DNA of 64,000 nt, from NCBI GenBank assembly GCA_029204225.1, contig CM055093.1, positions 5,441,205-5,505,204 on the forward strand, read 5' to 3'. Below, piece after piece: positions 12,508 to 24,659 of the stretch (the stretch's first letter is position 1; each line of letters opens with the position of its first letter). Below the pieces are notes generated by a model. The model did not search any database. It was not told the DNA's origin and saw only the letters and a program-made list of their open reading frames with translations. The translations under genes were made by a program, and so were the position numbers. The stretch comes from Diphasiastrum complanatum. Its lineage: Eukaryota; Streptophyta; Lycopodiopsida; Lycopodiales; Lycopodiaceae.

Positions 12508-13415
12508 CTATTGACGCTTGGAGAAAAAGCGAGGGTTGCCATTTGTAAATACCACCCGCTGTTGTTTTGTCCTTGCCTCCTGAATAATAGTTTTACGCTG
12601 TAACCATTGGCAGTGAGTAAGGTCATCATCTATGTAAATCTGAGAGCCTTGGAGAGTACGACGTGCACGAAGAACTGTCTGCTGGTCGTCCATAGTTTTG
12701 AATTTGACAAATAATACCTTCGGATCATGCTGGAGGCGCCAAGCATACTGGATACCTGGAACTGAGAGCCCCATGCGTGAAGTAAACAAAGAGGTAACCT
12801 GGTCCAGTGCTGTGCCCTCAGTAGGAAGACCCCGGAATCTTAAGTTGAGCTTTTTGTCATCCCGACATTGTTGTTCTGCCAAGATGCCTTGTACCGTGGT
12901 GTCTAAGGAGGGTGCTACAGAAGACGAAGAGGTGGTAGATGATCTCAGGGTAGAAGCCCATGATTTGGTCTCACGTACTTCTTGCTCGAGAGTAGGTACT
13001 TTCTGTACATGTTCCACCGTCTCATGAAGCCGCTGTTCTGGGAATCTGGGCAGTGCACTCAACAGTGTCATGTATCTAGCGCTCAAGTAGGGAAGCTTAC
13101 TCATGGATGCCGTAGTGTCCTCAACAGCACGGGAGATATTAGGGATGATGTCCCTCTGCAAAGAACTAAGCGCAACACAAAGAGAAGCAATTTCAGCCTG
13201 TTGAGCGTCAATCGTGGCAGTCTTAGTAAGCAAATCCGCACGAAGTTCATTGAGTTGTGAAAGAAAAGCGGCAAATTGCTTAGAAATGTACTCATTCACA
13301 GGGAGATGTTCTCAGGAGTGGTGTGTCGCGTGTAGGTGTGGCATGTGTCTCCCATAGCAGCTGAGGACGAAGCAGCAACCTATGGCGGTGGAGCGCTGAC
13401 AGAATCTATAGGCAT
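12508..13415 (-). pseudogene. LINE A ORF1: coiled-coil RNA-binding protein
   Basis: A 263-codon open frame (13299-12508) has an N-terminal coiled coil (LRADLLTKTATIDAQQAEIASL), a linker, and a C-terminal region with RFRGLPTEG, VLFVKFKT and IYIDDDLT, resembling the RRM-like plus C-terminal domain of L1-type ORF1 proteins. That frame opens without an ATG. An ATG at 13415 in another frame starts a Pro/Ser/Ala-rich stretch with one stop, like the Pro-rich start of LINE B ORF1, so the original start was probably there and a frameshift lies near 13300. ORF1 ends a few bases before ORF2. Confidence 0.75.
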
Positions 13416-14130
13416 GGTGGATGCAATTTCCAAGTACAAAGACGTTTGCGAGAGCCTCTAGACATAAACTTCTTAGCACGCTTTGTGCGCAAGACAAAGC
13501 CTGGAGGAAGGCGAAGCGAAGCCGTAGGATGATTTGCAGGGAGCTATACAACCTAGATTTGCATATGATTTCAATGAGTGCAGCATGATTGGTTGATCAT
13601 GAAAGTGACATTGGTATCTCCCTTTGATCTCATAATATTGGGCACCGAAGGATGAGGTGATCCTCTGTCTCCACCTCACCCATTTTACAAAACTGGCAAA
13701 TCCTTTCTACCTTAAGAATTTCTTGGAAATAATATGTCTCTACATGTCTCCACATACAGGTTCTAAGTTATCCCAAAGTGAACCCTAAGTTGTGTAACAG
13801 TCCCGAGTCTAGATATCAAAACAAAAATAGGTCACTTGCTACATTCATCTCCAATAAGTGAGTCCGATAGAAATCTAGCTTGGCCTCTAGGCCATACTAG
13901 ACACTCTATTGTTTATAGATAAACTTATAGATATAATGAACGAGTGCCCTAACAGTTGAGACGCCTGAGAGTATGATGATGAATGGTACCCCTGCTCATA
14001 AAACCTATGAGAAGGTTCGACGCTAGCCATGGATATTTCAATTTTCCAATACTAGTATCTCCAAATTCCAAGACTCCTTACACATAGATGATCAACTTGA
14101 ACATAGCCTCTACCTACATAGGGGGCATGA
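13416..14130 (-). pseudogene. LINE C: 3' part of ORF2, degenerate
   Basis: Minus-strand LINE tail immediately upstream of LINE A. The C-terminal zinc motif is clear at 13720-13640 (ERICQFCKMGEVETEDHLILRCP), followed after a one-base shift by YEIKGRYQCHF, matching LINE A and LINE B. A fainter match (SRLGTVTQLRVHFG near 13800) and further debris extend to about 14130. A basic tail (RTKRAKKFMSRGSRKR) near 13470 may be its C-terminus. Either LINE A inserted into this element or the two lie head to tail. Confidence 0.7.
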
Positions 14131-14580
14131 TGAATCCAGCTAGAATAATTTTATGTGGAACAGAGGGCTTGCTTGCGAGCAAAGAAATTTGAAGTTGTGT
14201 AAGATTAGCCCACTTTGTTGATGTTAGCCATGTACACCATGTCATTAATGCATGCATAGTTGTGGAGGTCAACAAGGTAACCTTGTTTCTCCTTTATGGT
14301 TATAAAATTTAGTGATAGAGTAACTCTCACCTAAACTGGGTTGAAACTAAAAATGGTTTTTAACATCTCATATGGGAAAAAATCAAACTACATATTACCT
14401 TATCCTTTTGGTTAAAACAGGCATCCTCCTTTGGAAGCCATGGTTAGAAGAACTTAAGCATGCTTAGGAGGGTCAAAAGTAAAGCTCATGTAAAATAAAA
14501 CCTTCCATTAGTGCCTTCTAAAGATAGTCATTTTTATTGATCTTGTTCAATTTTATTTGTATGGTTTCATGAATTTATCC
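14131..14580. other. Unassigned stretch
   Basis: About 450 bp with no coding similarity or repeat structure that I can support. Confidence 0.4.
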
Positions 14581-14584
14581 ATAT

Positions 14585-14585
<1 letters not shown>

Positions 14586-14658
<73 letters not shown>
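14586..14658. repeat. (CT)n microsatellite, about 73 bp
   Basis: Uninterrupted CT dinucleotides, flanked on both sides by CATATG-like words (catATG before, CATATGG after). No LINE stem-loop beside it. Confidence 0.92.
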
Positions 14659-14662
<4 letters not shown>

Positions 14663-14879
14663 GGATGGTACCTAATTACGTCTTACGACATTTATTACTA
14701 TATGCAATGTTGAGTTACAGTTAATTTTTATGTAGAACAGTGGCCTTGCACTTGATATTGGTGCTCTACAATACCCTTTCCAACTTCCCATTTGTTTTGG
14801 ACTGAGATCTATCCTAAAATATCCGACGGATACGATCACAGATGGTCCCAGTAAGTGTGTTTTCGCTCAGGGAGTTGGA

Positions 14880-15235
14880 AGGCCAAGTCATCAAGAGGCC
14901 TTACCATCGGGGGGAGTTGGACCCTGCCGTTGGGGGGCGTTGCCCCCCAAACCCCCCACCGGGGGGCTACCGCCCCCCGATTCCCGAACCCCCTGAGCAT
15001 TTATTGAAAACCAGAGCAAATAACAACCAAATAGCCATTGAAAATAAGATCTGTTTGTGTCCCATCTACTGCACTTCTGAGAGGCAAAACGCTGGTTTGA
15101 CCATTGATCCCCTAAAAAATTTCAGCCATAAGCTATTTTTCCAAAAAAAAAAAAAAAAAAATTTTTTTTTGCGATTCTGGGAGGAGAAACGCGGTTTCGG
15201 AAACGTCTCCTCCCAGAAACGCGATTATGTGCAAC
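14880..15235. repeat. GC palindromes, A/T tract and a perfect 12-bp hairpin
   Basis: From 14905 to 15000 runs of CCCCCC and GGGGGG alternate and can fold on themselves. A tract of about 19 A then 10 T follows at 15140-15170. Next comes an inverted repeat, CTGGGAGGAGA and its exact complement TCTCCTCCCAG, separated by 18 nt rich in AAACG/GTTTC words (15176-15220). The architecture (short self-complementary words around an A/T tract) resembles the miniature elements at 53-57 kb, but no terminal repeats or target duplication were found. The plus-strand ORF spanning it (14842-15498) is probably not a gene. Confidence 0.5.
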
Positions 15236-15945
15236 TATGCATTGAATCTAGTCACAATAATAGTAGGGCTTTTCATTATGGAGAGAAACCAAAGTTTAAA
15301 TTTAGGTTTGGACCTGCTATAAAAGGATGTAACTTGTGGGAAGAGAAGACATTCTCTCTCTCTTATCTCATTCATGCTTATACATGTTTTTCTTTGGGTT
15401 CATCTATCCATTGGTGCACTATATTGGTGATATCTTGCAATCTTGTGTGTAAAATGCTTCTTTTATGCTATTCTCCAGAGAGTAATGTTACTTCGTAATG
15501 TATAAAAAGTGGTATGCAGTACAGTGTGTATTAAGATGAATTGGGGTGGTGTAATGCCTGCATACGAATATAAGATAGAAGTAGTGACGTAAACTAACTC
15601 ATATACTTCATACAGCAAATACGTTAAGCCAAAGAATGGTTTTTGTTTAAACTCACTTTTGCATATATTTGTGCATGATCAAATAAGCTAGGGTTTAATA
15701 CCTAAATACTCTTAAAAGCACATGGATTTGTGCAAGAGTAATCTCATTCATAGGGATTGGAACGGCATGGAATTGCCCTAATCCTAATATGAATGATATG
15801 GTGAAACTCTAGGCTATATATACGGACACGGGTATTGTATAATTGTTAACACTGCACATTTAGGTTTTACGCTTTATAAATAGGTACGTCACTTGTATAC
15901 TCTTGGAAAGCATGGATATGCTCTTGTCAAGCGAAGCTTTGTTCT

Positions 15946-15947
<2 letters not shown>

Positions 15948-16027
<80 letters not shown>
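15948..16027. repeat. (CT)n microsatellite, about 80 bp
   Basis: Long uninterrupted CT tract immediately before the GC-rich leader of LINE D ORF1. A small hairpin (GCAT-GGAT-ATGC) lies 35 bp upstream, loosely like the LINE 3' ends, so it could be the tail of another element. Confidence 0.92.
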
Positions 16028-16030
<3 letters not shown>

Positions 16031-16793
16031 TGGGCGCCAGCGGATCTCCATGGCCTAGCGATGGCCTGCCTCCATCGCGCTTCCTCCATTGCACCTGCTC
16101 CATCTGCTAGCGGATCTGCTGGACCTCCATCGCATTTGCATTTTTGCACCTGTCCTCCATCGCTGATCTGCTGGCTCCCTGATTTGCTGGCTCCATCGTT
16201 GTCTTCCATCGCACCTGCTATCCCTCATCGCTGATTTGCTGGATCCCTCATAATGCCACGTCGCAAAGGAGTCGTTGCCACCACTTTTGAGCCATCCTCC
16301 GTTTCCAACAATGCTTCAACATCTTCCTTACAGCCAGATCCACCTACCCCCCCCCCCCCTCCTTCTATGCCTGTTGCGGTTCCTATCTCTCCATCAAACC
16401 CTATTCTTAACAATAGTGAGACTACTGTAGCTATTCCCTTGACTCCAAACACTCCAGAAGCACCTGTTTCTTTCTCTCCATAGGCATTGGTCAAACTTCT
16501 TCGGAATGATCAACTCCGTCTATTTGAATACCTCAACAATCACAGAGAGCAACTGGCTTCTCATAATTCCCTACTTCTAGTGGTGCAATCGCATCTTCAA
16601 AAGTTGGATACTTCCATTCAAGAACTCAAGAACGAAGTTGCAATTATAAAAAGTGAAGCTTCTTCCCTAATCGCTACTTCGAGGTTCGTCTCCAGTTATC
16701 TCTCCACCTCCGCCTTCACCTTCGCTTATCTCAGCCACGTTCACTGAGAGCCGTCTGTGAGAGCATAAAGCTCTCAATGTTCGTGTTAGAGGT
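16028..16793 (+). pseudogene. LINE D: 5' leader and N-terminal half of ORF1, cut by a copia LTR
   Basis: A GC-rich leader with repeated CTCCATCGC words precedes an ATG at 16253. The product is Pro/Ser/Thr-rich (about 76 residues to a TAG at 16482), then in the same region a coiled coil (LASHNSLLLVVQSHLQKLDTSIQELKNEV). After a shift near 16690 the frame reads ..ISATFTESRL and ALNVRVRG, aligning with LINE B ORF1 (ISATISEEKSRDQKAHNIRVRG). The match stops at 16793, where a copia LTR begins; no continuation of this LINE was found on the far side. Role: probable LINE ORF1 chaperone, non-functional. Confidence 0.7.
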
Positions 16794-17241
16794 TGTTACC
16801 AATAAATGACTATGCTAAAGTTAATCCAAAGGTTACTTTGACCCAAAAGGTCAAGATTTGTGTAACCATGGGTATTTAGTTATTTAGGCCATCTTAAGTT
16901 TGTCTTAAGTTCAGTTGGACCCAATTTTGGTCATGTACTGACTCGTGGGTCCTTAGGGGTCTAATTTTGTTTAGGGGCCCTATCTTGACTTTTGGAGGTG
17001 CCCTACATTTAGTAAGTGGTTAACCTTAGGGTTTGGTGGCATTTGTCACATCCAGGTAGAGTACTTAGATGCTCATTGTGTATTCCATTTTTACAGTTTG
17101 GCTAAGCATTGCTCTCCATTGCTCTTGTTGTTGTTTTCTCTCTCTCTCTCTTAGAGTTGGGCGCCCAGCCTCTTCTCTCTTGTTTTCTGTGGAGATTAAT
17201 TGATAACTAGATCTTGGTGACTTGACTCTTGCTTTCCTACA
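16794..17241 (+). repeat. Copia 5' LTR
   Basis: 448-bp LTR starting TGTTACC and ending CCTACA, directly followed by a primer-binding site. The start is set by the end of the LINE D coding match; an alternative TG at 16784 would overlap that match. No 3' LTR was found, so the length and start are inferred from one copy only. Confidence 0.65.
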
Positions 17242-17253
17242 TGGTATCAGAGC
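17242..17253 (+). promoter_or_regulatory. Primer-binding site, initiator tRNA-Met
   Basis: TGGTATCAGAGC, the standard plant copia minus-strand primer site complementary to the 3' end of initiator tRNA-Met, placed directly after the LTR. Confidence 0.9.
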
Positions 17254-17952
17254 TACCGGATCTGCAGCAAGCTTGTTTGTTTGCGCCCTACCAAAAGAGG
17301 AGCTTCTCTACTTTTTGTTGTGAAATTTCAGCATCCTGCTGATCTTTCCAAGTGGAGTTTGGATCAGCTTTTGTCTCTCTTTTTAGGTTGAAGGAAGGCG
17401 CCCATCAGAGATCTTGGAGGAGCAATTTTTGGCACCCAAAAATCAGAATCTCAAATCTGATTTTTATGCAACCAGTTTTCAACAAGTTTTGTTTGGAGGA
17501 GGGCGCCCAAAAATCTGCTACTGATTTTTGGTTGTGGTGTCTCCTTATCTTGTTGTTTTTTGTTTTCAGGTTTGCATTCGTGGAGGGCGCCCAAAATTCA
17601 GCAAACCCTATTCAGGGTTAGGTCAACTTGTGGCTGGAAATTTGCAGATTCTCAGCAAGTAGTAGGGCGCTTTCAACAGCCCTATTGGAGTGTGTGTTGA
17701 TCACACTATTTGGCTTCCTAATCGGGTTTCGGTGTAGGCTTCAATCGAAGCTAACCTAATTTTCAAGAAGCTGGTTTTTTTGTGCAGAAAGACAGCCATC
17801 TATCCATTATCTTTTGGGCACTTTGGTTGCAGATTGAAAGACATCTTGTGCTCCTACTTTCAGCTCTTTGTTTGCTGCAAATTTTTGAGTAGATTTGGTT
17901 GTGAAAAGGCTCTCTTTCCTATCTACTACAAGCTGAAATTTTGTTGGAGGTA

Positions 17953-19932
17953 ATGGCTAAAGAATCGGAAGCTATCGGTTCTTTGTTTAGTGAAGATCAG
18001 TTCGATGGCACAAACTACTCCTTGTGGAGTTACATGATGAAGAATCTTCTCATAGCGAAAGGGCTGTGAGATTTGGTCAATGGTGATGAGGAAAGGCCTC
18101 CGTCTTTGGCACCTCCTACACCTCGTGGATCATCATCTTCTACATCTTCGGAAGAACAAAAGAAGTGGGATAGAAGGGATGCACAAGCACATTCTATGGT
18201 TGCTCTTGCTGTGAAAAGATCTATCTTACCTCATATTAGGTCTTGTAAGACATCTAAAAGTGCGTGGGATACACTTTATACTATGTATAGAGTCAAAAAT
18301 CCAGCAAGAGTGGTGTATCTTAGAAATCAGCTTTCTTTGTTGAAGATGCAAGAAGGGGATCAAGTGACCAATCACTTGACGAAGATCAAGGATCTTCGTG
18401 AGGAGCTTCTCAATATTGATGAGATAATTGAGGATGCTCAATTTGTTTCCATTACTCTCAACTCATTACCTTCATCTTATCTTCCATTTATTTCATCTTT
18501 GAGTATCTCTCTTAGGGGACAGCAACTCTCCTTTGATGAACTTGTTGGGCTGCTTCTTCAAGAGAAGCAAACGAGCCAAAACTTTGTGGGTGACACTCAA
18601 CAAGATCAAGCTTTCTTCACGAAAGGCAAGGGCAAAGGCAAGTCAAAAGGAAAGGGGAATCCTCCTTCCAAGGATGAGCAAAATCCCGTTGGAGGTCAAA
18701 ATGTCAACACTCAAAAGAAGAAAGGGAAGTGCCATTATTGCAAAAGGTATGGGCACTTCATCAAAGATTGTAAGAAGAAGCTTGCGAAAGAGGAGAGTAA
18801 AGGAATTGATACTAGTGCTTCACTTGCTACTTTGGAGCAAGAGCTTGAAGCTAGTGGTGATCGCTTCAACCAAGACTATGCTTTTGTGTCTAATATTGCA
18901 TCTACTAGTACTACTACATCTATGAGGAATTCAGATTCTGTTTTGCAAGTTGCTGATTTTCAACCCATTGAATGGGTGATTGATAGTGGTGCTACTCGTC
19001 ATATGACTTCTCGTAAAGAAGCATTCACTAAATTAGTGAAAGTGTAAAATGGAAGTAAGGTACAATGTGCGGATGATGCATCTTATTCTATTCATGGAAT
19101 TGGAATTGTAGCCATCATTTTGCCTAATAGTGAAGAAAAGTACATCAAGAATGTGCTTTATGTTCCGGGAATCAAGAAGAATCTTCTTTCGGTTTCAACT
19201 ATGTTAAAGCAAGGACTAGTTGTTGAGTTCAAAGAAGATAAGTGTCTTGTCAAGGATCCTAAAGATCACTCTTGATTATTGTTTTGGGGACAATGCATGC
19301 TGGCTTATTCATTATGGATACCTATGAGCGACGAATTCCCTCTACATGTCTTGTTGCTTCTACATCACAATCATTGGAGTTGGCTAAATTGTGGCGCACA
19401 AGGTTTGGGCATCTCAACTTTGCAAGTTTGAAGAAGCTGAAGACATTAATCTGGTAGAAGACATTCCTACTATTGAGCAGCCGGAAGGGCATGTATGCGA
19501 GGGGTGCATACTTGGAAAGTTTCAAAGGAAACCTTTTCCAATTGATGAAACTATAAGGGTTCTTGATAAATTTGATTTGGTTCATAGTGATGTTTGTGGT
19601 CCAATGAGGACCGAATCCATTGGAAAGTGCATCTATTTTGTGACTTTTATTGATGACTTTTCCCATTTTACATGGATCTATCCTATGAAGGCTAAATCGG
19701 AAGTTTTTCAACGTTTCAAAGATTTTTAGCAATGGTGGAAAATCAGTTTGGGCATTCTTTGAAGACCCTACGCACCGATCGAGGAGGGGAATACATTAAG
19801 AATACGTTCGGTGCATTTCTTCGAGAAAAGGAAATTCTACATCAAATGACAACTCCCTATACGCTTCGGTGCATTTCTTCGAGAAAAGGGCATTCTACAT
19901 CAAATGACAACTCCCTATATGCCTCAACAAAA
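17953..19932 (+). pseudogene. Ty1/copia gag-protease-integrase, truncated and broken
   Basis: ATG at 17953 opens gag (GTNYSLWSYMMKNLL). TGA at 18067-18069 replaces the Trp expected before DLVNG. Gag continues through the UBN2-type region to a zinc knuckle CHYCKRYGHFIKDC near 18730, then protease WVIDSGATRHMT near 18975. Stops at 19045 and 19273 and a frameshift follow. The pre-integrase domain (LWRTRFGHLNFASLKKL), zinc motif HVCEGC, and integrase Asp motifs HSDVCGP and LRTDRGGEY are visible. Coding stops at about 19932 within the TTPYMPQQ segment, before the catalytic Glu. No RT or RNase H. A leader of about 700 bp separates PBS and gag. Confidence 0.92.
19807..19922 (+). repeat. 58-bp tandem duplication in copia integrase
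   Basis: Two adjacent 58-bp copies (19807-19864, 19865-19922), each starting TTCGGTGCATTTCTTCGAG, with about 4 differences. The duplication inserts extra codons just before the point where the element is truncated. Confidence 0.9.
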
Positions 19933-20062
19933 ATTAAAACTGGGATAGCACCCTTGCTATCCACCTTGGAAGAGAATTCCAATGATCCAATCCAAAATTT
20001 CGACAAAAGGTAGCCCTTCTCCACATTCTCCAATCTTCGTAAGCCTGGCTCTGATACCACTA
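19933..20062 (-). mobile_element. Inverted copia leader and primer-binding site
   Basis: GCTCTGATACCA at 20048-20059 is the reverse complement of the copia primer-binding site, so a minus-strand copia element begins here, its leader running down to the junction with the plus-strand copia near 19932. The matching LTR would lie from 20060 upward, but its TG...CA ends are not clear. Confidence 0.6.
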
Positions 20063-23000
20063 TAAGGGAAGCTCCCTAATATCCTGCTTACAAGATAACA
20101 CACAATGGAAAACACACTATGGAGCAACCACCCAACCAAGTAGAAGCAACCAATCAACTCTAGAAGCTTCACCCCCAAGCCAAGGAATAAGAAGCATGAA
20201 TGTAAAGTGAAACCCTGGCAATGAATCAATGATCACAAATGAGGAGTAGCATGCATACAAATAATACTAATCTTCTTTAGCTGACACTATACATTAGAAC
20301 AGCTACCTTGATTTTATGTCATCAATTTTTTGTGTCTACTAGTCTTGTAGACACTAATCAAGATATCCACTCTTTCCTATTCTTTGTGTCTCACGCATGG
20401 ATTCCACATCTTTCATGGTGTAAGTTATAGACTTGATTTCCGTATGACCCATAGATTCTTTCTGAGCTCAAACTTAGAGATGTACGACTTACGATAAATC
20501 TGCTAAAGTACGGCATGCATTGACAGACTTGCCCTCAGGTAGCTCCAGACAAGAGTGTTCCATAATCATTTGCTTGATTGTATATTTCGTTCTTTTTGGA
20601 TCATTATCCCATAAAATACTCTGCAAAAAAGAACATATATTTCAAAACACAAATAGCATGACCATGACTTTTGCAAAAGTAACAACCCAATATGGATTTT
20701 TTCTTTAATGATTAACAAACAAGTAAATAGATAAATTCTTTTGTTTAGTTTTTTATACTTCTTTCAAATCAACTTGCTCAAGGTAATTCTATGGTAATTT
20801 GCTTGATAAACAAACTTCTAGAGGGTTAATGTAAACGAAAAAAATTCTCTTGATTGCATGCTACATTCACACCAAATTTTGAATTTCACGAAATCCAATC
20901 AAGGAAGAAAGCATTTGCTCTTTACATTTCAAGAAAAAAAGAAACTATTAAATAGTTACAGCTTTTGCCATAGGACTATTACTATTTATGCTACTATTAT
21001 AAATTCTCATTGTAATGTCAATTAGAAACATTGATGTGATCTTCAATTGGTTCATAGCCTTCTGTATAGTTTTACAATGTCTATAACTAGAAATGGGCAT
21101 CAACAAATACGCATTCCCAGGTTTTGGCTTTATGAGATCCAATTACCACAATAGCACATACCTTCAGAAAAACCTATTAAAATTGGCCTATTCAATATGA
21201 GTATAACGTTATCTTAAACTACCAACCACATGAGATGCTATCCTTGGAAATTAAACACGTTACATAGGTCAATCCTTATTAATCTCGTGGGGCCTTTTTG
21301 TAGCAGAAAGGATTAAACTATGAGCAATAATAATGTACATCAAGTGAGAAATAAAAATACCACCATTCTTCTATTGTGCACCTCTTGCATAGAGAAAGTG
21401 CCAGAAGAAAATGCATGTATCACCATAGAGCCAAACATAATACATGTTGCATGCTCTAGTTAGGGCAACGCATTGAGACAATATGTAGTAGGGAGTACGT
21501 TTCTCTAGAATGTGAAAAGGACCACAAAATAATGAAGCCAATTTCTCAATCTAAGACTAGTTCTAAACAAAACTGTGACATGCAAAACCACGCCTAGGAT
21601 TAACATATTCTCCCTCAAAAAAGTTTGCGTGCTCATAGATCAATCCCATGGTGGATTCATCTCTATAAGCAAGATGGAAGAATTTCATACAAGCCCCACA
21701 ATAATCTCACCCTTGTCCTAAAAGTAGCCCTCACCTTTACCAAGGACAACATAAAAAAGAACGTTTGCTAAGCTTCTGCTTCACTCATTCCTCGCTAACC
21801 ACTAGCCTCGTGAATGCATCCTTGACATGAAGCAAATTTTCAAGAACAATGTACACATACGTGAATCATGTCTTAACAATTCTTTAATACTTGCGGAACT
21901 CGGCCAAAAGACTTTGCTTCTCTCATATATGTAACGATCTCCCTTGTGCATGAGATAATGGGCCCAACCCAACCAACTCCTATATCTTTCAGTGCCAATC
22001 AAGACAGTGACAAGTGCAACAAGTACTTGATGTAAGGATACTATAGCATAAGCAACTCCCCTGCCCAAGAACAATTAGCCACATTATCCATCAACACATG
22101 CACAACTATTTTCAAGCCCACCTCCTGAATAACAATTGGTTGTAAATGTAATCACCTTATTTTCACACTGCCACTTGTATTCACAGACTTAAAAAAAACT
22201 AAACAACAACAAAACTTGCCAAAAGTTGATAATTGCTTTGTTTTTGTTGTCCGAGCAACCATCACAGACAATAGAGAACCAATACTTGTCCCATGTTGTT
22301 TTGAAAACCTCCACTTGAGTTTTGATAGATGTAACCTCAACATGCAAGTACCTAGTCCTAAAAGTCTCTCGTTGGGCTATGCAAAGGTTCGATTGCGTCC
22401 CACTTCCTTTAGAAATTCTTTCATAAAAGGGCCTCCGGCTCTTGCTCTTTTAACAACGGCATGAATTGTACTTATTTCATTTGAAGCAACGTCTTCATGT
22501 CCCTCCAGTTTACTTACCTTGAGATGCCTTGTTAAATCCTTCAAAAAGCTCTCCTTGACATGAGTTGGAAGTTTCTTGGCAGGGAATACTTATTCTTGGC
22601 ACTAAAGTACAAGTCTAATTGACACAGAGCAAAACTATCTTCGTACGAGGATAGTAAAATGAATTGAAAGGAGTTTTGTAAGTCAAACTCAGAAACTAGG
22701 CTCGAAGGGACAAAGTACATGGAATGCGAAGGGCACCATAATGATATAAGCGACCATCACCTAGTATACAATATTAGATGGAGATAAGGCAAATGCATAG
22801 GCTTTATAGAAATCAAGGTAATGTGGTTAGGCATTGACGAAAGCGTCAAAGTCGTCAAAGCATACGAGTATTGATGAGTGCAAAAATATTTGTAGGTAAA
22901 CCTAGAGAGAGCATCGACAAGGCTTTACTCTTACCAAGATTATACATAATCTCAAGGTCAAATTATGTAGAATCACCTATAATTATGGTCTTTATGGGAA

Positions 23001-23400
23001 AATAAGTACCATAAAGACTAATGATTGGTGAAAATGTCAAAAAGGACATGTTACAAACAACATTTCTAAAGTGCAAACGCAATGGCTAATCGCTCTTTTT
23101 CATGCGTATTGTACTTATTTGGTAAAAAAGAATTTCAAGGACTCGTAAGTGACAACACCTGCTTTATCCAATCCATAGCTACCCTAAACCCTCTCAAAAC
23201 AAGCCTAACACACAAGGTATCAACATTTCCAAAGAGGGCTTCATAGTAGAAAACGAATTTCTTAAGGCCTAGGTGAAATAAACTCCTCAAGGTATACGTG
23301 ATTGCATGGCAAAGGGAACTCACTCACTCCCTCTTGCACATGCATTATGGTGGACAAGAGACTACAATTGTGCATCAATTTGGTGACGACCATCCGCCAA
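20063..23400. other. Unassigned stretch
   Basis: About 3.3 kb with only short ORFs (for example 21802-22074 minus, 22216-22464 plus) that I could not match to any family. The left end may be the LTR of the inverted copia element. No gene is called. Confidence 0.4.
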
Positions 23401-24640
23401 GATGGTAGTGTTCATAGATCATTAAAATTATTATGCATTGCTGTAATAAGTCAGTAACCACTTGTGGAAGGGGTGTTTGCATCTACTTGATCTCGAAGAG
23501 GCTCACCCTGATCATCATTGATGGCTACTACATAAGCCTTAAAAAAGATCCTCATAAACTGCTTACCTAGGATAAGATAATAATCATCCTAAGTAATAAT
23601 GGCGTGCTGTTCTGCAAGACTCACTGTCATCTCATCCAACCAAGTAAACAAATGGTGAAGACCCTCCCTAAGGTTTAAATTTTGACTCCACTCAACAAAA
23701 TTCTTATTGATGGCAACCCTTTGCACGAGATATGATATTTCATGAGGAGATGTTGGGGTCGTTCGTTGGGCCATCAAGGATCCTGCTCTGCTGTTACATC
23801 TTGTAACTCCTTGGATATCCTCTCCTTCTCCAATTTGGCTGTATCCAATTCTCCTTGAAGGAGTGCAATTTCCCGCTCATTCTTAAGCTTTATTAACTTT
23901 TGGACCATCAAGGTGTTTTCTGTGCCCAAATCTACAATTCAGAGTTCCACGACTACCTTGTCTTCCATCATCTTGGTAATCGGTTGCCCTAAGTCTTGAT
24001 GTAGACCTAGGACATCCTAAGAATCAAGAGATATTGAGGTCGAAGTGCTAGCCTGGCCAGATGGATCTGCAACTACCTGCAAGCCCAACATTGACTCTTC
24101 TTCAAAAATATCATCTGCCACTAGAACTGTAGCTTCATGGACCTTTGGCGACATCCCGTCGATTGGCATCTAGATAGTATCATCGCCGAGAGATGATCCT
24201 AGCGCCGCCACAAGGGTTTGGATAGCTGCCTGTTTGTCAATCTTTCACCTTCTTGAATCTTCCAGCTAGGGATGAGGTATCAAAGAAAGGGGGAGGGGAC
24301 TTTGTGGCATTTGAAACTAGAGATGTATGTTTAGAATGGAAGTTGGATAACTGAAGTGAATGGACTCCTGTTTGACTATCAGGTGTTGTAAGAGGTGTAG
24401 ATGGTAGAATGAAAAATGATGGAATAATTGGAGGGATACTGGAAGTGATAGTGATGGATGGAGTAGGATGGGTACTATAGTAGTATTGCAGATATTGATA
24501 AAGGAATTGAAAGAGAAATTGTGGTGGTGGATGAGGATGTAGTAACAGGAAGGATGGTTGTAGAAGAAGTGGTGGAGAGTGTAGTGCGACGACGACAAGC
24601 GGGTGGCGAGGTGGGTGAAACAATCTCACTGCACATCCAT
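23400..24640 (-). pseudogene. Degenerate post-integrase (env-like) ORF
   Basis: On the minus strand, fragments in changing frames follow the same order as the env-like ORF at 37.5-39.4 kb: a Ser/Thr/Pro-rich stretch (24600-24300), an acidic DDIFEEES patch near 24110, a coiled coil containing LLQGELDTAKLEKERI near 23850 (compare LQGELDATTLERDAY), then TTPTSPHEISYLVQRV near 23740 (compare VTPTEIAYLFKKV). It ends in a variable region. The similarity is my by-eye alignment and spans several short blocks. It lies just downstream of the Ty3 integrase below, though the two may be joined by rearrangement. Confidence 0.5.
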
Positions 24641-24659
24641 CAATGACTATGGGAAGACC

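Larger units (their letters stand above)
8821..13415 (-). mobile_element. LINE A: L1-like non-LTR retrotransposon, nearly full length
   Basis: Minus-strand non-LTR retrotransposon with two ORFs: ORF1 (13415-12508) and ORF2 (12495-9110, endonuclease, RT, C-terminal zinc motif), then a short 3' UTR ending in a stem-loop and a (TC)n(AC)n tail at 8867-8821 rather than poly(A). The 5' end is placed at the start of ORF1, directly against the tail of LINE C; no 5' UTR can be separated. Several stops and frameshifts make it inactive. Target-site duplications were not identified. Confidence 0.85.

Noticed and set aside
14842-15498. 218-residue ORF as a gene
   Set aside because: It runs through GC palindromes and a homopolymer; no domain and no splice signals.
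15860-16234. ORFs coding long Arg-Glu or Ser-Leu runs across CT/GA tracts (also at 6.4, 27.4, 27.9, 56.5, 60.7 kb)
   Set aside because: Translation of microsatellites; no flanking domain and open in several frames at once.
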